From: WHSW01 sp963767285 | GTDB lineage: Bacteria; Actinomycetota; Thermoleophilia; Solirubrobacterales; 70-9 | NCBI GenBank assembly: GCA_963767285.1 | Contig: CAVYDJ010000004.1 | Location: 186,001-250,000, forward strand | Length of the DNA stretch: 64,000 nucleotides | Reading direction: 5' to 3' | Shown: one piece after another, positions 1 through 8,685 of the stretch | Numbering within the stretch: the first letter of the stretch is position 1 | Layout of the letters: every line of letters starts with the position of its first letter | Notes under the pieces: generated by a model | Seen by the model: only the letters and a program-made list of their open reading frames with translations | The model's database searches: none | Told to the model about the DNA's origin: nothing | Made by a program: the position numbers and the translations under genes

Positions 1-711
1 CCGAACGGCCGCAGCTGGACCCGGCCGGACCGCCCGACCGACGCCGACCTGTACGGGGTCGCGCGCGGTCCCGGCGAGTTCGTCGCCGTCGGCTCGGGAG
101 GGACCGTGCTCACCTCATCCGACGGTGAACGCTGGAGCAAGGGTCGCTCGCACACCGAGCTCAACCTGCACACGGTGTTCTGGACGGGCGAGGAGTACCT
201 GGCCGGCGGCGACATCGGCCGGGTGCTGTCGTCGGACGACGGGCGCGACTGGCAGCAGGTCGAGTTCCCGGGCTTTCACTCCGTGCGTGGGTTCGCGACG
301 GACGGCACCAACCTGGTCGCTGCCGGGGCCGGCACGATCGCCCGGCTCGCGCCTGGCGGCGAGTGGGAGCTCGAGCCGGCCGGCGACGCGCGCTTCCAGA
401 CCTCGGTCGCCTACGGCAACGGGACCTTCGTTGTCGTCGGCCACAACGGCGAGGTCCAGATCTCGACCGATGCGGGCCAGGCCTGGACGGTCGTGCCGGC
501 CGGGGTCGAGGTCAACCTCGACGCGGTGATCTGGACCGGTTCGCGCTTCCTGGCGACGGGGGAGGGGGTGGCGATCGCATCGGCGGACGGACTCACGTGG
601 ACACCCTTGGCCCTGGGGACGAAGCGGAGCGTGCGGTCGCTGGTGGCCGAGGGGCCCGACGTTGTGGGAGTGGGGGATGGCGGGACGCGCGTGAGGCTGC
701 CGGCCGGGTAG
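1..711 (+). CDS. Beta-propeller (Ycf48/BNR-like) protein, 5' truncated by the window edge
   Basis: The frame is open from base 1 and ends at TAG 709-711, so the N-terminus lies outside the window. The visible 236 residues are repeats of about 40 residues of the type G-x-x-x-x-S-x-D-G-x-x-W (TSSDGERW, SSDDGRDW, STDAGQAW, SADGLTW) followed by beta-strand rich stretches. This is the pattern of BNR/Asp-box or Ycf48-like propeller blades, usually secreted or membrane-anchored and used for binding or as a scaffold; no enzymatic residues can be assigned. The next gene is convergent, and a structured intergenic repeat starts directly after the stop codon. Fold confident, function unknown. Confidence 0.75.
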   Translation, partial: PNGRSWTRPDRPTDADLYGVARGPGEFVAVGSGGTVLTSSDGERWSKGRSHTELNLHTVFWTGEEYLAGGDIGRVLSSDDGRDWQQVEFPGFHSVRGFATDGTNLVAAGAGTIARLAPGGEWELEPAGDARFQTSVAYGNGTFVVVGHNGEVQISTDAGQAWTVVPAGVEVNLDAVIWTGSRFLATGEGVAIASADGLTWTPLALGTKRSVRSLVAEGPDVVGVGDGGTRVRLPAG

Positions 712-817
712 GTCAGGTGGGGGAGGGGTTCGGGCCCTTGGGCCCGACGAACGTGAATCGACCCGGCTCCTGTCCGGGTAAGGCCGCGTTCGTCAGCTGA
801 ACGCCACCCCTACCCAG
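712..817. repeat. Structured intergenic repeat, family A copy 1
   Basis: G-rich left arm (GGTGGGGGAGGGG) and C-rich right arm (CCACCCCTACCC) flank nested inverted repeats: GACGAACG 747-754 with CGTTCGTC 788-795, and ACCCGG/CCGGGT inside. On the minus strand the core reads GCGGCCTTACCCGGACAGGA. A second copy with the same arms and a near-identical core in the opposite orientation lies at 27184-27278. It sits between two convergent genes, so it could act as a bidirectional terminator or be a non-autonomous palindromic repeat. Confidence 0.6.
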
Positions 818-834
818 AAACAAGCGGCTTCGAG

Positions 835-1569
835 TTACGCGCGCGCCGGGACCCACGCGGACGGGTACGCCCGCGCCGGGATGTCGCCGGGGTAGTCCGG
901 GAACCAGCGGCGCGCGACGCGCTCGCCCCCGCGGCCCTCGATCAGCGGCCGCAGGTCGCCGACCGTGAGCAGTACGCGCAGGGTCGCCCCGATCTGGAGG
1001 TCGGCGGCGGTCGCGTCCTCGCCGTCGATGACTCCATCCGCCGCGAGCTCGTCGACGTGGTCGAGCTTCGCCGGCAGGCCGGCGAGGTCCTCGGCGAGCT
1101 GCTCGGCGGTGATCCTGTGGTACTTCCACCAGGTCGGGATCGTCTTGATCACGTAGTCGGTTCCGGCCGGATCCAGCGGCTCCCCGCCGACGAACGTGCC
1201 CATCGCCTCGGGCCGGAAGTAGAGCGCGCCCCACGGCAGCCGCCGGCCGAGGTCCTGGAGCTCGTCGTCGCCCCAGCGCTCCGCCTCGCGGACGGCGTCG
1301 GCGATCGGCTCGGGAAACAGCGCGGGCTCGGGCGCCAGAAGCTCGAGCTCGGCGAGGATCGGGCGCGAGCCGTGCACCGGCCGGTCGTCGATCAGCAGGC
1401 CGGGCACGGTGGTGTTGCGCTCGCCGTAGATCCGGGCCATCTCCTCCTTGTGGGCCGGCCCGGGCGTCAGGTCGACGCGCTCGTACTCGAGCCCCTTGAG
1501 CTCCATCGCCCGCGCGACGGTCATGCAGGGATGCGAGGGGCCGAGGGCGTGGAGAGTGAGAGTTGGCAT
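835..1569 (-). CDS. Glutathione S-transferase-like protein (thioredoxin-fold N-terminal domain)
   Basis: 244 residues. Residues 1-80 have the GST N-terminal thioredoxin fold: an initial beta-strand, then S12-H-P-C15 at the position of the catalytic Ser/Cys, and T-V-P-G-L with the cis-proline that binds the thiol substrate backbone. The rest is helical, as in the GST C-terminal domain. Such proteins conjugate or reduce electrophiles; actinobacteria generally lack glutathione, so the true thiol cofactor is uncertain. Divergent from the crotonase at 1612. A TAGGGT box six bases before the ATG suggests a leaderless transcript. Confidence 0.75.
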   Translation of the reverse strand: MPTLTLHALGPSHPCMTVARAMELKGLEYERVDLTPGPAHKEEMARIYGERNTTVPGLLIDDRPVHGSRPILAELELLAPEPALFPEPIADAVREAERWGDDELQDLGRRLPWGALYFRPEAMGTFVGGEPLDPAGTDYVIKTIPTWWKYHRITAEQLAEDLAGLPAKLDHVDELAADGVIDGEDATAADLQIGATLRVLLTVGDLRPLIEGRGGERVARRWFPDYPGDIPARAYPSAWVPARA

Positions 1570-1575
1570 GGGCCC

Positions 1576-1581
1576 ACCCTA
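1576..1581 (-). promoter_or_regulatory. Leaderless -10 box of the GST-like gene
   Basis: TAGGGT on the minus strand, 6 nt before the ATG at 1569. No Shine-Dalgarno sequence fits between them. Confidence 0.5.
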
Positions 1582-1599
1582 TTGCGCCCTCGCGGCACT

Positions 1600-1605
1600 T
1601 AGGAT
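1600..1605 (+). promoter_or_regulatory. Leaderless -10 box of the crotonase gene
   Basis: TAGGAT, 6 nt before the ATG at 1612; transcription would begin at the start codon. Confidence 0.5.
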
Positions 1606-1611
1606 CGCGGT

Positions 1612-2346
1612 ATGGCGGATCTGATCGCAATCGAGGAAGCCGGCGGGATCACCGTCTTCCGCATGCAACGCCCGCCCGCGAACGCGATGTCGCCGCAGCT
1701 GCTCGCCGCCGGCGCCGAGGCTGTCGAGCGGCTGCGCGAGCTGCGCCCGGCGGCGGTGGTCATCACCGGCTCCGGCGCCTTCTTCTCCGGCGGCGTCGAC
1801 CTGAAGCTGGCGCCGACGCTCTCGCCGGACCAGCAGCGCGAGATGGTGGCGGGGATCAACCGGCTGTTCTGCGACTGGTACGGCCTGCCGTTCCCGGTCG
1901 TCGCCGCGGTCAACGGCCACGCGGTCGCCGGCGGCCTGATCCTGGCGCTGTGTGCCGACCACCGCGTGGGCGCGAGCGCGGCGAGCTACGGGCTGACCGA
2001 GCTACGGGTCGGCGCGCCCTACCCCGGGGCGGCGCTCGCCGTGATCCGGGCCGAGCTCGACAAGGGCCCGCTGCGCCGGCTGGTGCTGGGCGCGGATCTG
2101 GTCGACGGCGCGGCCGCCTTGGAGCTTGGCGTGGTCGACGAGCTCGCCGACGACACGCTCGAGCGCGCGCTCGAGGTCGCCGCGGAGCTCGCGGCGCTGC
2201 CGGCGGGCACGTACGAGACGGTGAAGCTGCAGCTGCGCGAACCGGCCCTCGCGCTGATGCGCGAGGCGCTCGAGAGCGACCCGCTCGCCAGGGGCTGGCT
2301 CTCGGACGAGACCGCCGGCGCCGCGGCCGCGGTTCTGGACAGCTAG
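1612..2346 (+). CDS. Enoyl-CoA hydratase/isomerase (crotonase) family protein
   Basis: 244 residues, the usual single-domain crotonase size. The oxyanion-hole segments are visible: F-F-S-G-G-V-D-L near residues 60-67 and N-G-H-A-V-A-G-G near 103-110. The later acid position is kept as T-E-L-R-V-G, but the usual G-x-x-P-G-x-G-G run reads G-A-P-Y-P-G-A-A. It acts on acyl-CoA esters in the cytoplasm; whether as hydratase, isomerase or another crotonase reaction cannot be told. Divergent from the GST-like gene and convergent with the lipase downstream. Confidence 0.85.
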   Translation: MADLIAIEEAGGITVFRMQRPPANAMSPQLLAAGAEAVERLRELRPAAVVITGSGAFFSGGVDLKLAPTLSPDQQREMVAGINRLFCDWYGLPFPVVAAVNGHAVAGGLILALCADHRVGASAASYGLTELRVGAPYPGAALAVIRAELDKGPLRRLVLGADLVDGAAALELGVVDELADDTLERALEVAAELAALPAGTYETVKLQLREPALALMREALESDPLARGWLSDETAGAAAAVLDS

Positions 2347-2353
2347 TTGCGGA

Positions 2354-3571
2354 TCAGCAGGTGCTCGGCGCCGGCTCGCCGGCGAAGCGCGCGGCCAGGT
2401 AGTCCATCGCGCCGAACGCACCGGAGGCGACCAGGCTGACGTGCTCGCTCGTGTAGTCCTCGACGTGCTGGACGGTGACCCCGGCGTCGCAGAAGCGCTG
2501 CACGAGCAGGCGGGCCGGGCCGACCGGCGCGAGCTCGTCCGCGACCGCGTGGTACTCGTAGACGGGGGCCGACGGCTCGCCGCGAAACCACAGGGGACTC
2601 ATCTTGCGGAACAGGCGCTGCACGGCCGGGAGCTCGATCACCCCGGGGCCGGACGCGAAGTCCTCGAAGCTCGCCGCGGGGTACCTGGCGACCGCGTCGC
2701 CGATGCAATCGCTCTGGCTCTCGGCGAGCGCCCGGCGGCCAAACTCGCTCATGTACTGGGGGACGTCGAACTGCGGATAGGAGCGGTCGGCGCCCACGAG
2801 CCCGACCGCGATCGCGCCGCCGGCGGGCCCGCCGCTGAACGCCTGCATCGTCGCTTCGATGTCGGCCGGGGTGCCGCCGAGCGCAACCCCGGCGAACTCG
2901 AGCTCCGGCGCGTAGCGCGGCTGCAGCTGCGCCGCCAGGGTCGACGCGAGCGCCCCGCCCGAGTAGCCCCACAGGCCGACCGGCGTGGCGCGACGGTCGA
3001 ATCCGGCGGGCTTGAAGCGCAGCGCGGCCCGGACGCCGTCGATCACGCCGCGCGCCTCGCCCTTGGCGCCGAGGAACTCAGACCTGGGGCCCTCGTAGTC
3101 GGGTGCCACGACCGCCCAGCCGCGCTCCATGGCCTGCCGCATCAGGTTCGCCTCGTTCGCTGAGTTGGTCCCTCCGGCCTCGTATCCGGCGCGCAGGCCA
3201 TAGGAGGGCGAGCACCTGGAGCCCACTCCGTCCTCGGCCGTTTGGTAGGAGACCAGCGGCCGCGGCCCGGGCCCCGTCCAGGGGGCGTCCGGCAGCATCA
3301 CCGTTGCGACGTAGGCCGACGGGTTGCCGTGGACGTCAATCGTCTTGTATTTGACCTGCCAGGCAGTCGCCGGGATCGGGACGTCGTTGGCGTTGACCTC
3401 GACCGGGCGGGAGGCGAGGAGCTTGCCGTTCGGCTTGCTTGCGAGCTTGGCGGCCTTCGGGACCGCGTAGAACGGGTCGTCCTCCGGCAGCGGGACGTGG
3501 TCGGCGAGCGCGGGCGCCGCACCGGCGAGCGCGAGGGCGACCGTGCAGAGCGTGAACCGGAAGAGCCGCAT
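2354..3571 (-). CDS. Secreted lipase of the LIP (triacylglycerol lipase) family
   Basis: 405 residues. A Sec signal peptide covers about residues 1-23 (short basic start, leucine/alanine core, A-L-A-D cleavage region). It is an alpha/beta-hydrolase: nucleophile elbow G-Y-S-G-G with Ser204, a likely acid Asp345 (A-V-A-D-E-L) and His377 (T-S-E-H-V-S). The spacing fits the secretory lipases of PF03583, which hydrolyse lipid or short-chain esters outside the cell. It lies just downstream of the flavin monooxygenase on the same strand (45 bp gap), so the two may be co-transcribed. Ketone to ester oxidation followed by ester hydrolysis would be a sensible pairing, but that link is inference. Confidence 0.85.
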   Translation of the reverse strand: MRLFRFTLCTVALALAGAAPALADHVPLPEDDPFYAVPKAAKLASKPNGKLLASRPVEVNANDVPIPATAWQVKYKTIDVHGNPSAYVATVMLPDAPWTGPGPRPLVSYQTAEDGVGSRCSPSYGLRAGYEAGGTNSANEANLMRQAMERGWAVVAPDYEGPRSEFLGAKGEARGVIDGVRAALRFKPAGFDRRATPVGLWGYSGGALASTLAAQLQPRYAPELEFAGVALGGTPADIEATMQAFSGGPAGGAIAVGLVGADRSYPQFDVPQYMSEFGRRALAESQSDCIGDAVARYPAASFEDFASGPGVIELPAVQRLFRKMSPLWFRGEPSAPVYEYHAVADELAPVGPARLLVQRFCDAGVTVQHVEDYTSEHVSLVASGAFGAMDYLAARFAGEPAPSTC

Positions 3572-3616
3572 CCCCGGGAACCGTGCCCGATCGCGCCGCC
3601 GCGTGCGCCAGTTGAG

Positions 3617-5092
3617 CTAGACGGCGACGCGGTAGTCGCCGGGGTTGATCTTCCGCGTCCGGCGGCGGTACTCCAGCCACGGTCCGGGCCAGTTGTTCGT
3701 GTTCTCGCCCTTCGCGTTCAGGTACCAGTTGCCGCAGCCGGTGGTCCAGACCGTGTCCGCGCTGCGCTCGGCGATCTCCGCCCGCCAGCGCTCCTGAGTC
3801 TCGGGCCGCAGGTCGATCCAGCGGAAGCCGCCGTCGCGCAGCCGCCCGATCCCGTCGATCACGTAATTGAACTGCGACTCGAGCGTGTAAGGGACCGACC
3901 CCGACCCGTGGTTCGTGTTCGGGCCGTAGAGGACGAACATGTTGGGGAAGCCCGACACCGTCGTCCCGAGGAAGGCCTCTGCGCGCTCGCCCCAGACCGC
4001 GTTCAGGTCGCGCCCGTCGAGGCCGCGCACGTCCATCGGCGCGACGAAGTTGTGGCTGTGGAACCCCGTGCCCCAGATGATCACGTCGGTCTCGCGGTCG
4101 GTTCCGCCGGCGAGGATCGAGCTCGCGGTCACCCCCTCCACGTGGTCGGTGACCAGCTCGACGTCGTCGCGCAGCAGCGTCGGATACCAGTCGCTGGTGA
4201 ACAGCACCCGCTTGCAGCCGATCGTGTAGTCGGGGGTCGCCTTGGCGAGCAGCTCCGGGTCGTGGCCGAGCTGCCGGTGCCGCTCCCAGTCGGCGACCTT
4301 CCGGAAGGGCTTCAGCACCGCGTCGTGGCCGGTGAACCCGTACGTCCCCATCTCGAAGAAGGCGAACATTCCCAGCCGGGCGGCCGCCACGCGCAGCGGG
4401 AAGCGCTTGAAGATGCGGCGTTCCCATTCGGGGTAGGTGCGGTCGGACTTCGGCAGGACCCAGGGCGCCGAGCGCTGGTAGATCGTGGTGGAACCGGCTT
4501 CCCTGGCGACCTCCGGGACGAACTGGATCGCGCTGGCTCCGGTGCCGATGACGGCGACGCGCTTGCCGGCGAGGCCGACCTCGTGATCCCACTCGGCTGA
4601 GTGGAAGATCGGACCGCCGAACTCGCCGATCCCCTCGATCGGCGGGACCGCCGGCCGGGTGAGCTGGCCGCAGGCGGTGACCAGGACGTCGAACTCGTGC
4701 CGCTCTCCACCCTTGGTGGCGAGCGTCCAGCGGCCCGCCTCCGCATCGAAGGTCGCCTCGGTCACCTCGGTGCCGAAGCGCAGGTGGGGCGTGATCCCGA
4801 AGTCGCGCGCCGTCCACTCGAGGTACTGGAGGATCTCGGACTGCGGCGCGTACCGGCGCGACCAGTGGTGGCCCGGCGCGAACGAGTACGAGTACAGGTG
4901 CGACGGCACGTCGCACGCGGCCCCCGGGTACGTGTTGGCCCGCCAGACGCCGCCGACCGACTCGCCGCGCTCGAAGATGGTGAAGTCCTCGATCCCCGCC
5001 TCGCGCAGCTTGATCCCGATCCCGACGCCGCCGAAGCCGGCGCCGACGACGCCGACCGAGAGCTCGCGCGTGGCTCCGTTGCTGCTGGCCAT
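3617..5092 (-). CDS. Flavin-containing monooxygenase, Baeyer-Villiger type
   Basis: 491 residues, normal for class B flavoprotein monooxygenases. FAD-binding G-A-G-F-G-G at 17-22, NADPH-binding G-T-G-A-S-A at 183-188, and between them F-G-G-P-I-F-H-S-A-E-W (158-168), which matches the F-x-G-x-x-x-H-x-x-x-W fingerprint of Baeyer-Villiger monooxygenases. These insert one oxygen atom from O2 next to a ketone, or oxidise a heteroatom, using NADPH. The ATG start gives a 13-residue lead before the first FAD strand, which is typical. Likely co-transcribed with the lipase downstream. The substrate is unknown. Confidence 0.88.
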   Translation of the reverse strand: MASSNGATRELSVGVVGAGFGGVGIGIKLREAGIEDFTIFERGESVGGVWRANTYPGAACDVPSHLYSYSFAPGHHWSRRYAPQSEILQYLEWTARDFGITPHLRFGTEVTEATFDAEAGRWTLATKGGERHEFDVLVTACGQLTRPAVPPIEGIGEFGGPIFHSAEWDHEVGLAGKRVAVIGTGASAIQFVPEVAREAGSTTIYQRSAPWVLPKSDRTYPEWERRIFKRFPLRVAAARLGMFAFFEMGTYGFTGHDAVLKPFRKVADWERHRQLGHDPELLAKATPDYTIGCKRVLFTSDWYPTLLRDDVELVTDHVEGVTASSILAGGTDRETDVIIWGTGFHSHNFVAPMDVRGLDGRDLNAVWGERAEAFLGTTVSGFPNMFVLYGPNTNHGSGSVPYTLESQFNYVIDGIGRLRDGGFRWIDLRPETQERWRAEIAERSADTVWTTGCGNWYLNAKGENTNNWPGPWLEYRRRTRKINPGDYRVAV

Positions 5093-5144
5093 CGTTCCCG
5101 GGACGATATTCCCTGGAATCGGCGCCGGGCGGGGAGGGATCCTC

Positions 5145-5150
5145 TACGCT
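5145..5150 (+). promoter_or_regulatory. Leaderless -10 box of the secreted amidohydrolase-like gene
   Basis: TACGCT, 9 nt before the ATG at 5160. It supports this start over the much longer upstream open frame. Confidence 0.4.
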
Positions 5151-5159
5151 CGCGCGGGC

Positions 5160-7667
5160 ATGGCCGGGGGCAGCGCAATCGGGAGGTGGACGCTCGCCGT
5201 CATCGGCGGAGCGATCGCGCTCGCGTTCACGCCGGCGGCGGCCTCCGCGGCGGACGAGCCGCCGACGCGCTACTCGATCGTCCACGGCTGCTTCGAGCTG
5301 CAGGCCCCCCAGGGCGCGGTGGCCAAGCAGGGCGGGGCCTACGCGATCGGCTCCGGCGCGCCGGAGACCTTCCGGATGCAGGCGACCGACCTCGGCCGCT
5401 ACCTCTTCTACGGGCGCGACGCCGACTTCATGGCCGTCGACGGGTCCTCCGTATCCCCGGCCGCCGAGCCCTCCGACGACGCCGACTGGACGGTGAACGA
5501 GAGCGGCGCAGGCTTTGAGATCGTCAACGAGCACGCCGGCAAGGCGCTCGGCGTCGCCGGCTCGAACCTCGCGGCCGTCGATCCCGGCGCGGCGGAGACG
5601 TTCGAGTTCGTCGAGGCGTCGGGCTGCCCCGCCTACCCCGAGGTCGACGTGGGCGCGAAGGGCAAGCCGAGCACCGGATCGCCGCTCTACGGCGAGGTCA
5701 GCGGCCTGGTCGAGGGCCACATGCACGGGATGGCGTACGAGTTCCTCGGTGGCAAGGCCCACTGCGGCGAGCCCTTCCACCGGTTCGGCGCCCCGTACGC
5801 GCTGCGCGATTGCGCCGATCACGAGACCGGCGGGGGCTGCGCCGCCGTCCTCGAGAACGTCCTCTACGGGAACCCGGCCCGCTGCCACGACCCGGTCGGC
5901 TGGCCGACCTTCAAGGACTGGCCGGCCTACAACTCGCTCACCCACGAGCAGTCGTACTGGCGCTGGCTCGAGCGCGCCTGGCGCGGCGGCATGCGCGTCT
6001 ACGTGAACCTGTTCGTCGAGAACCGGGTCCTCTGCGATCTGTACCCGTACAAGCAGAACGACTGCGACGAAATGGCGAGCGTCCTGCTGCAGGCACAGCG
6101 GATCCGCCAGATGCAGGACTACATCGACGCTCAGGCCGGCGGGCCCGGCAAGGGGTTCTTCCGCATCGTCCACAGCCCGTACCAGGCGCGGCGGGTGATC
6201 AACAAGGGCAAGCTCGCGGTCGTTCAGGGGATGGAGGTCTCCGAGCCTTTCGGCTGCCGGCTCATCAACAAGGTCCCGGCCTGCGACAAGGCCCAGATCG
6301 ACCAGTGGCTCGACGACCTGCAGGAGCTCGGGGTTACGCAGCTCGAAATCGTGAACAAGTTCGACAACGCGCTCACGGGGGTGGCGGGCGACGGCGGCAC
6401 GACCGGAACGATCACCAACACCGGCAACTTCGGCTCGACGGGCAGCTTCTTCGACATGCAGACGTGTCCGGACCCCGAGTTCCACGACCACTCGCCGACG
6501 GGGGTCAACTACCCCCACAACGACGACGATCTGTTCACGAACGGCCTGGCCGCCCAGCTTCCAGGGGGCGCGCTGCCGGTCTATCCCAGCGGCCCGGTCT
6601 GCAACACCCGCGGCCTGACCGCGCTCGGCGAGTACGCGCTTCGCGGGATCGTCAGGCGGGGGATGATCTTCGACCCTGACCACATGAGCGTCCTGGCGCG
6701 AAACCAGTCGCTCAACCTGATCGAGTCGCTCGACTACTCGGGCATCGTCTCCTCGCACAGCTGGAGCACCGACGACGCGCTGCCGCGGATCTACGCGCTC
6801 GGCGGGATGGCGATGCCATACGCCGGCGGCTCCGAGGGATTCGTCGACCAGTGGCAGCACCTGCGCAGCTACTACCGCGAGGGCGGCAACCAGTACTTCG
6901 GCGTGGGCTACGGCGCGGACGCAAACGGCTTCGGGTCTCAGGGCGCGCCGCGCGACCCGAATGTCGCGCCGCCGGTCGAGTACCCGTTCAAGTCCTGGGA
7001 CGGCAAGGTGACGCTGGGCCGGCAGGTCTCCGGCGAGCGCCAGTACGACATCAACGTCGACGGGGTGTCCCACTACGGGCTATATCCCGACTGGGTCGAG
7101 GACCTGCGGATGCAGGCGGGCGACAAGATCCTCCGCGACATGGGCCGGGGCGCCGAGGCCTACCTGGAGATGTGGGAGCGCGCGGACGGGATCACCGAGG
7201 TCCGCTGCGACCGCTGGCGGCAGCGGTTCCTGACGGAGGGCGGGATCGCTCGCCGGCTCGAGCTCGGCGACGGCCCGAACCGGGTGCTGGAGCGGGCCGG
7301 GCAGCCGGTCGAACGCGGGCAAACGTGGCGCTGGTGCGCGAACGGGCGCAAACATTCCAAGACCGGCGAGCCGACGGTCGGAACCAAGCGGGTCGTCGCG
7401 GTGTTCGACGGCGACGCGAAGGTCGCTCTGATCGCGAGCACGCTGCGCAAGCACCGCGCGGACGGGATCCGGGCGCGGATGCCGCTCGACGACGTGCGCG
7501 ACCGCCTCGACCGGTTCGGCGGCACCTGGGTCCGCGACGCCGGCAACGGCCGGAAGTTCTTCTACGGCGTCCGCACCGGGCGGATCGCCTTCGTCGGTCT
7601 CGCCTCGGCCGAGGCGGCGGCGACCCCGGCGGCGCTAAAGCGCTACATCAAGCGCGCCGGCGTCTAG
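5160..7667 (+). CDS. Large secreted amidohydrolase/renal-dipeptidase-like protein
   Basis: 835 residues from ATG 5160. The frame is open far upstream, but that part is antisense to the monooxygenase, whereas 5160 begins a clear signal peptide (A-A-A-S-A-A cleavage near residue 30). A roughly 130-residue beta-rich N-terminal domain is followed by a TIM-barrel-like metallohydrolase region: G-H-M-H-G-M, F-D-P-D-H-M-S, S-S-H-S-W and G-V-G-Y-G-A-D carry His/Asp in the order expected for the amidohydrolase superfamily. Several Cys pairs fit an extracellular protein. Substrate unknown; M19-like dipeptidase is the nearest guess. The stop overlaps the stop of the convergent next gene. Confidence 0.7.
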   Translation: MAGGSAIGRWTLAVIGGAIALAFTPAAASAADEPPTRYSIVHGCFELQAPQGAVAKQGGAYAIGSGAPETFRMQATDLGRYLFYGRDADFMAVDGSSVSPAAEPSDDADWTVNESGAGFEIVNEHAGKALGVAGSNLAAVDPGAAETFEFVEASGCPAYPEVDVGAKGKPSTGSPLYGEVSGLVEGHMHGMAYEFLGGKAHCGEPFHRFGAPYALRDCADHETGGGCAAVLENVLYGNPARCHDPVGWPTFKDWPAYNSLTHEQSYWRWLERAWRGGMRVYVNLFVENRVLCDLYPYKQNDCDEMASVLLQAQRIRQMQDYIDAQAGGPGKGFFRIVHSPYQARRVINKGKLAVVQGMEVSEPFGCRLINKVPACDKAQIDQWLDDLQELGVTQLEIVNKFDNALTGVAGDGGTTGTITNTGNFGSTGSFFDMQTCPDPEFHDHSPTGVNYPHNDDDLFTNGLAAQLPGGALPVYPSGPVCNTRGLTALGEYALRGIVRRGMIFDPDHMSVLARNQSLNLIESLDYSGIVSSHSWSTDDALPRIYALGGMAMPYAGGSEGFVDQWQHLRSYYREGGNQYFGVGYGADANGFGSQGAPRDPNVAPPVEYPFKSWDGKVTLGRQVSGERQYDINVDGVSHYGLYPDWVEDLRMQAGDKILRDMGRGAEAYLEMWERADGITEVRCDRWRQRFLTEGGIARRLELGDGPNRVLERAGQPVERGQTWRWCANGRKHSKTGEPTVGTKRVVAVFDGDAKVALIASTLRKHRADGIRARMPLDDVRDRLDRFGGTWVRDAGNGRKFFYGVRTGRIAFVGLASAEAAATPAALKRYIKRAGV

Positions 7668-8599
7668 CCCGCCGGTGCCTGGATCAGGTACTCGCTGATC
7701 CCGACGCCCTCGTGGCCGTCCCAGTGCAGGCGGGTGCGGCCCTCGTTGACGTGAGTCAGGCGGCCGTCTCGGCGCTGGCGCAGCGGCGCGACGCTGAACG
7801 CCTCGCCCTCGAGCACGGCCTCGCGGCCCAGCACGTCGGTGGCGCGGGCGACGAAGCGGCGCTGGCAGCCCAGTTCGGGGTCGAGCTCCGATTCGGTCTC
7901 ACAGCTTGCGACCTCCGAGGCGACTCCGTCGCGCATCACCAGTCCACCGGCGGTCTCGCCGCCGTCGGCGGCGCCGACGTTGTTGACCATCAGGAAGTTG
8001 TCGGGGTCCACGACGATCCCGAACCAGCGCCAGTACGGGACCCCCTGCCAGTCGCGCACGCCCCAGGAGTGATCGCGCATCCCGCGCCCGGCGATCGGGA
8101 TCCGGTCGTCACCCACCTCGATCACCCCGGCGACCGACCCGGGCTGCTCGTAGTGGTGGGAGGCGACGGCGCTCGTCAGCCCGGAGCCGAACGTCACCGG
8201 GTCGGTCCAGGCGGCGAATCGCAGCTCGCCGCCGAGCTCGACCTCCTCGTATGCGTCCGGGGCGAGGGCGAGGTCCTCGGCTCGCGCGTAGGCGCGCCCG
8301 CGCCCCTCGACGTGGATCCGCCAGAGCTCGAAGGGCAGCGCACACTCATAGGCGACCGGCCCGGCCTTGATCGCCTCCGAGTCGGCGGTGCGCCCGAAGC
8401 CGAGCACGAAGCGCCCGTCAGGCATCCAGATCCCCAGCGCTCCCTCGGTCTTCCCTTCGTTCGGGCGGCGGCCGATCCGCGTGTACAGCGTCGTCGCCGC
8501 GTCGCCGCCGCCGAAGTAGAGCGAGTCGGACCACTGCTCCTCGGGTCCGGGAGCGTGAAACCCCTCGTCAACCTCGGAAAAGCTCAACTTGTCTCCCAC
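7664..8599 (-). CDS. DUF7064-type protein (CrtC/hydroxyneurosporene synthase-like beta fold)
   Basis: 311 residues, beta-rich, no signal peptide or membrane segment. The block G-M-R-D-H-S-W-G-V-R-D-W near residues 192-203 is the hallmark of a family related in fold to carotenoid hydratase CrtC and common in actinobacteria and mycobacteria next to lipid genes. The biochemical role is not established; by analogy it could bind or hydrate a hydrophobic unsaturated substrate. It overlaps by 4 bp, stop to stop, with the preceding gene and is divergent from the RTX-like gene. Confidence 0.75.
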   Translation of the reverse strand: MGDKLSFSEVDEGFHAPGPEEQWSDSLYFGGGDAATTLYTRIGRRPNEGKTEGALGIWMPDGRFVLGFGRTADSEAIKAGPVAYECALPFELWRIHVEGRGRAYARAEDLALAPDAYEEVELGGELRFAAWTDPVTFGSGLTSAVASHHYEQPGSVAGVIEVGDDRIPIAGRGMRDHSWGVRDWQGVPYWRWFGIVVDPDNFLMVNNVGAADGGETAGGLVMRDGVASEVASCETESELDPELGCQRRFVARATDVLGREAVLEGEAFSVAPLRQRRDGRLTHVNEGRTRLHWDGHEGVGISEYLIQAPAG

Positions 8600-8621
8600 C
8601 GTGCCGATGAATTGGCCGATT

Positions 8622-8647
8622 GCCCGATTGCGGAATTCGCATCGGGC
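8622..8647. promoter_or_regulatory. Inverted repeat upstream of the first RTX-like gene
   Basis: GCCCGAT-TGCG-GAATT-CGC-ATCGGGC folds into a 10-bp stem with one bulged T and a GAATT loop. It lies 39 nt before the ATG at 8686 and could be an operator or a 5' UTR hairpin. Confidence 0.4.
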
Positions 8648-8685
8648 AGTATCGTTTGCTCTGGGACATCAATGCAAGGAGGCTC

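Noticed and set aside
3336..7073. 1245-codon minus-strand open frame
   Set aside because: Antisense/out-of-frame to the lipase, monooxygenase and amidohydrolase genes; Arg/Ala/Pro-rich shadow caused by GC-saturated third positions, no domain pattern.
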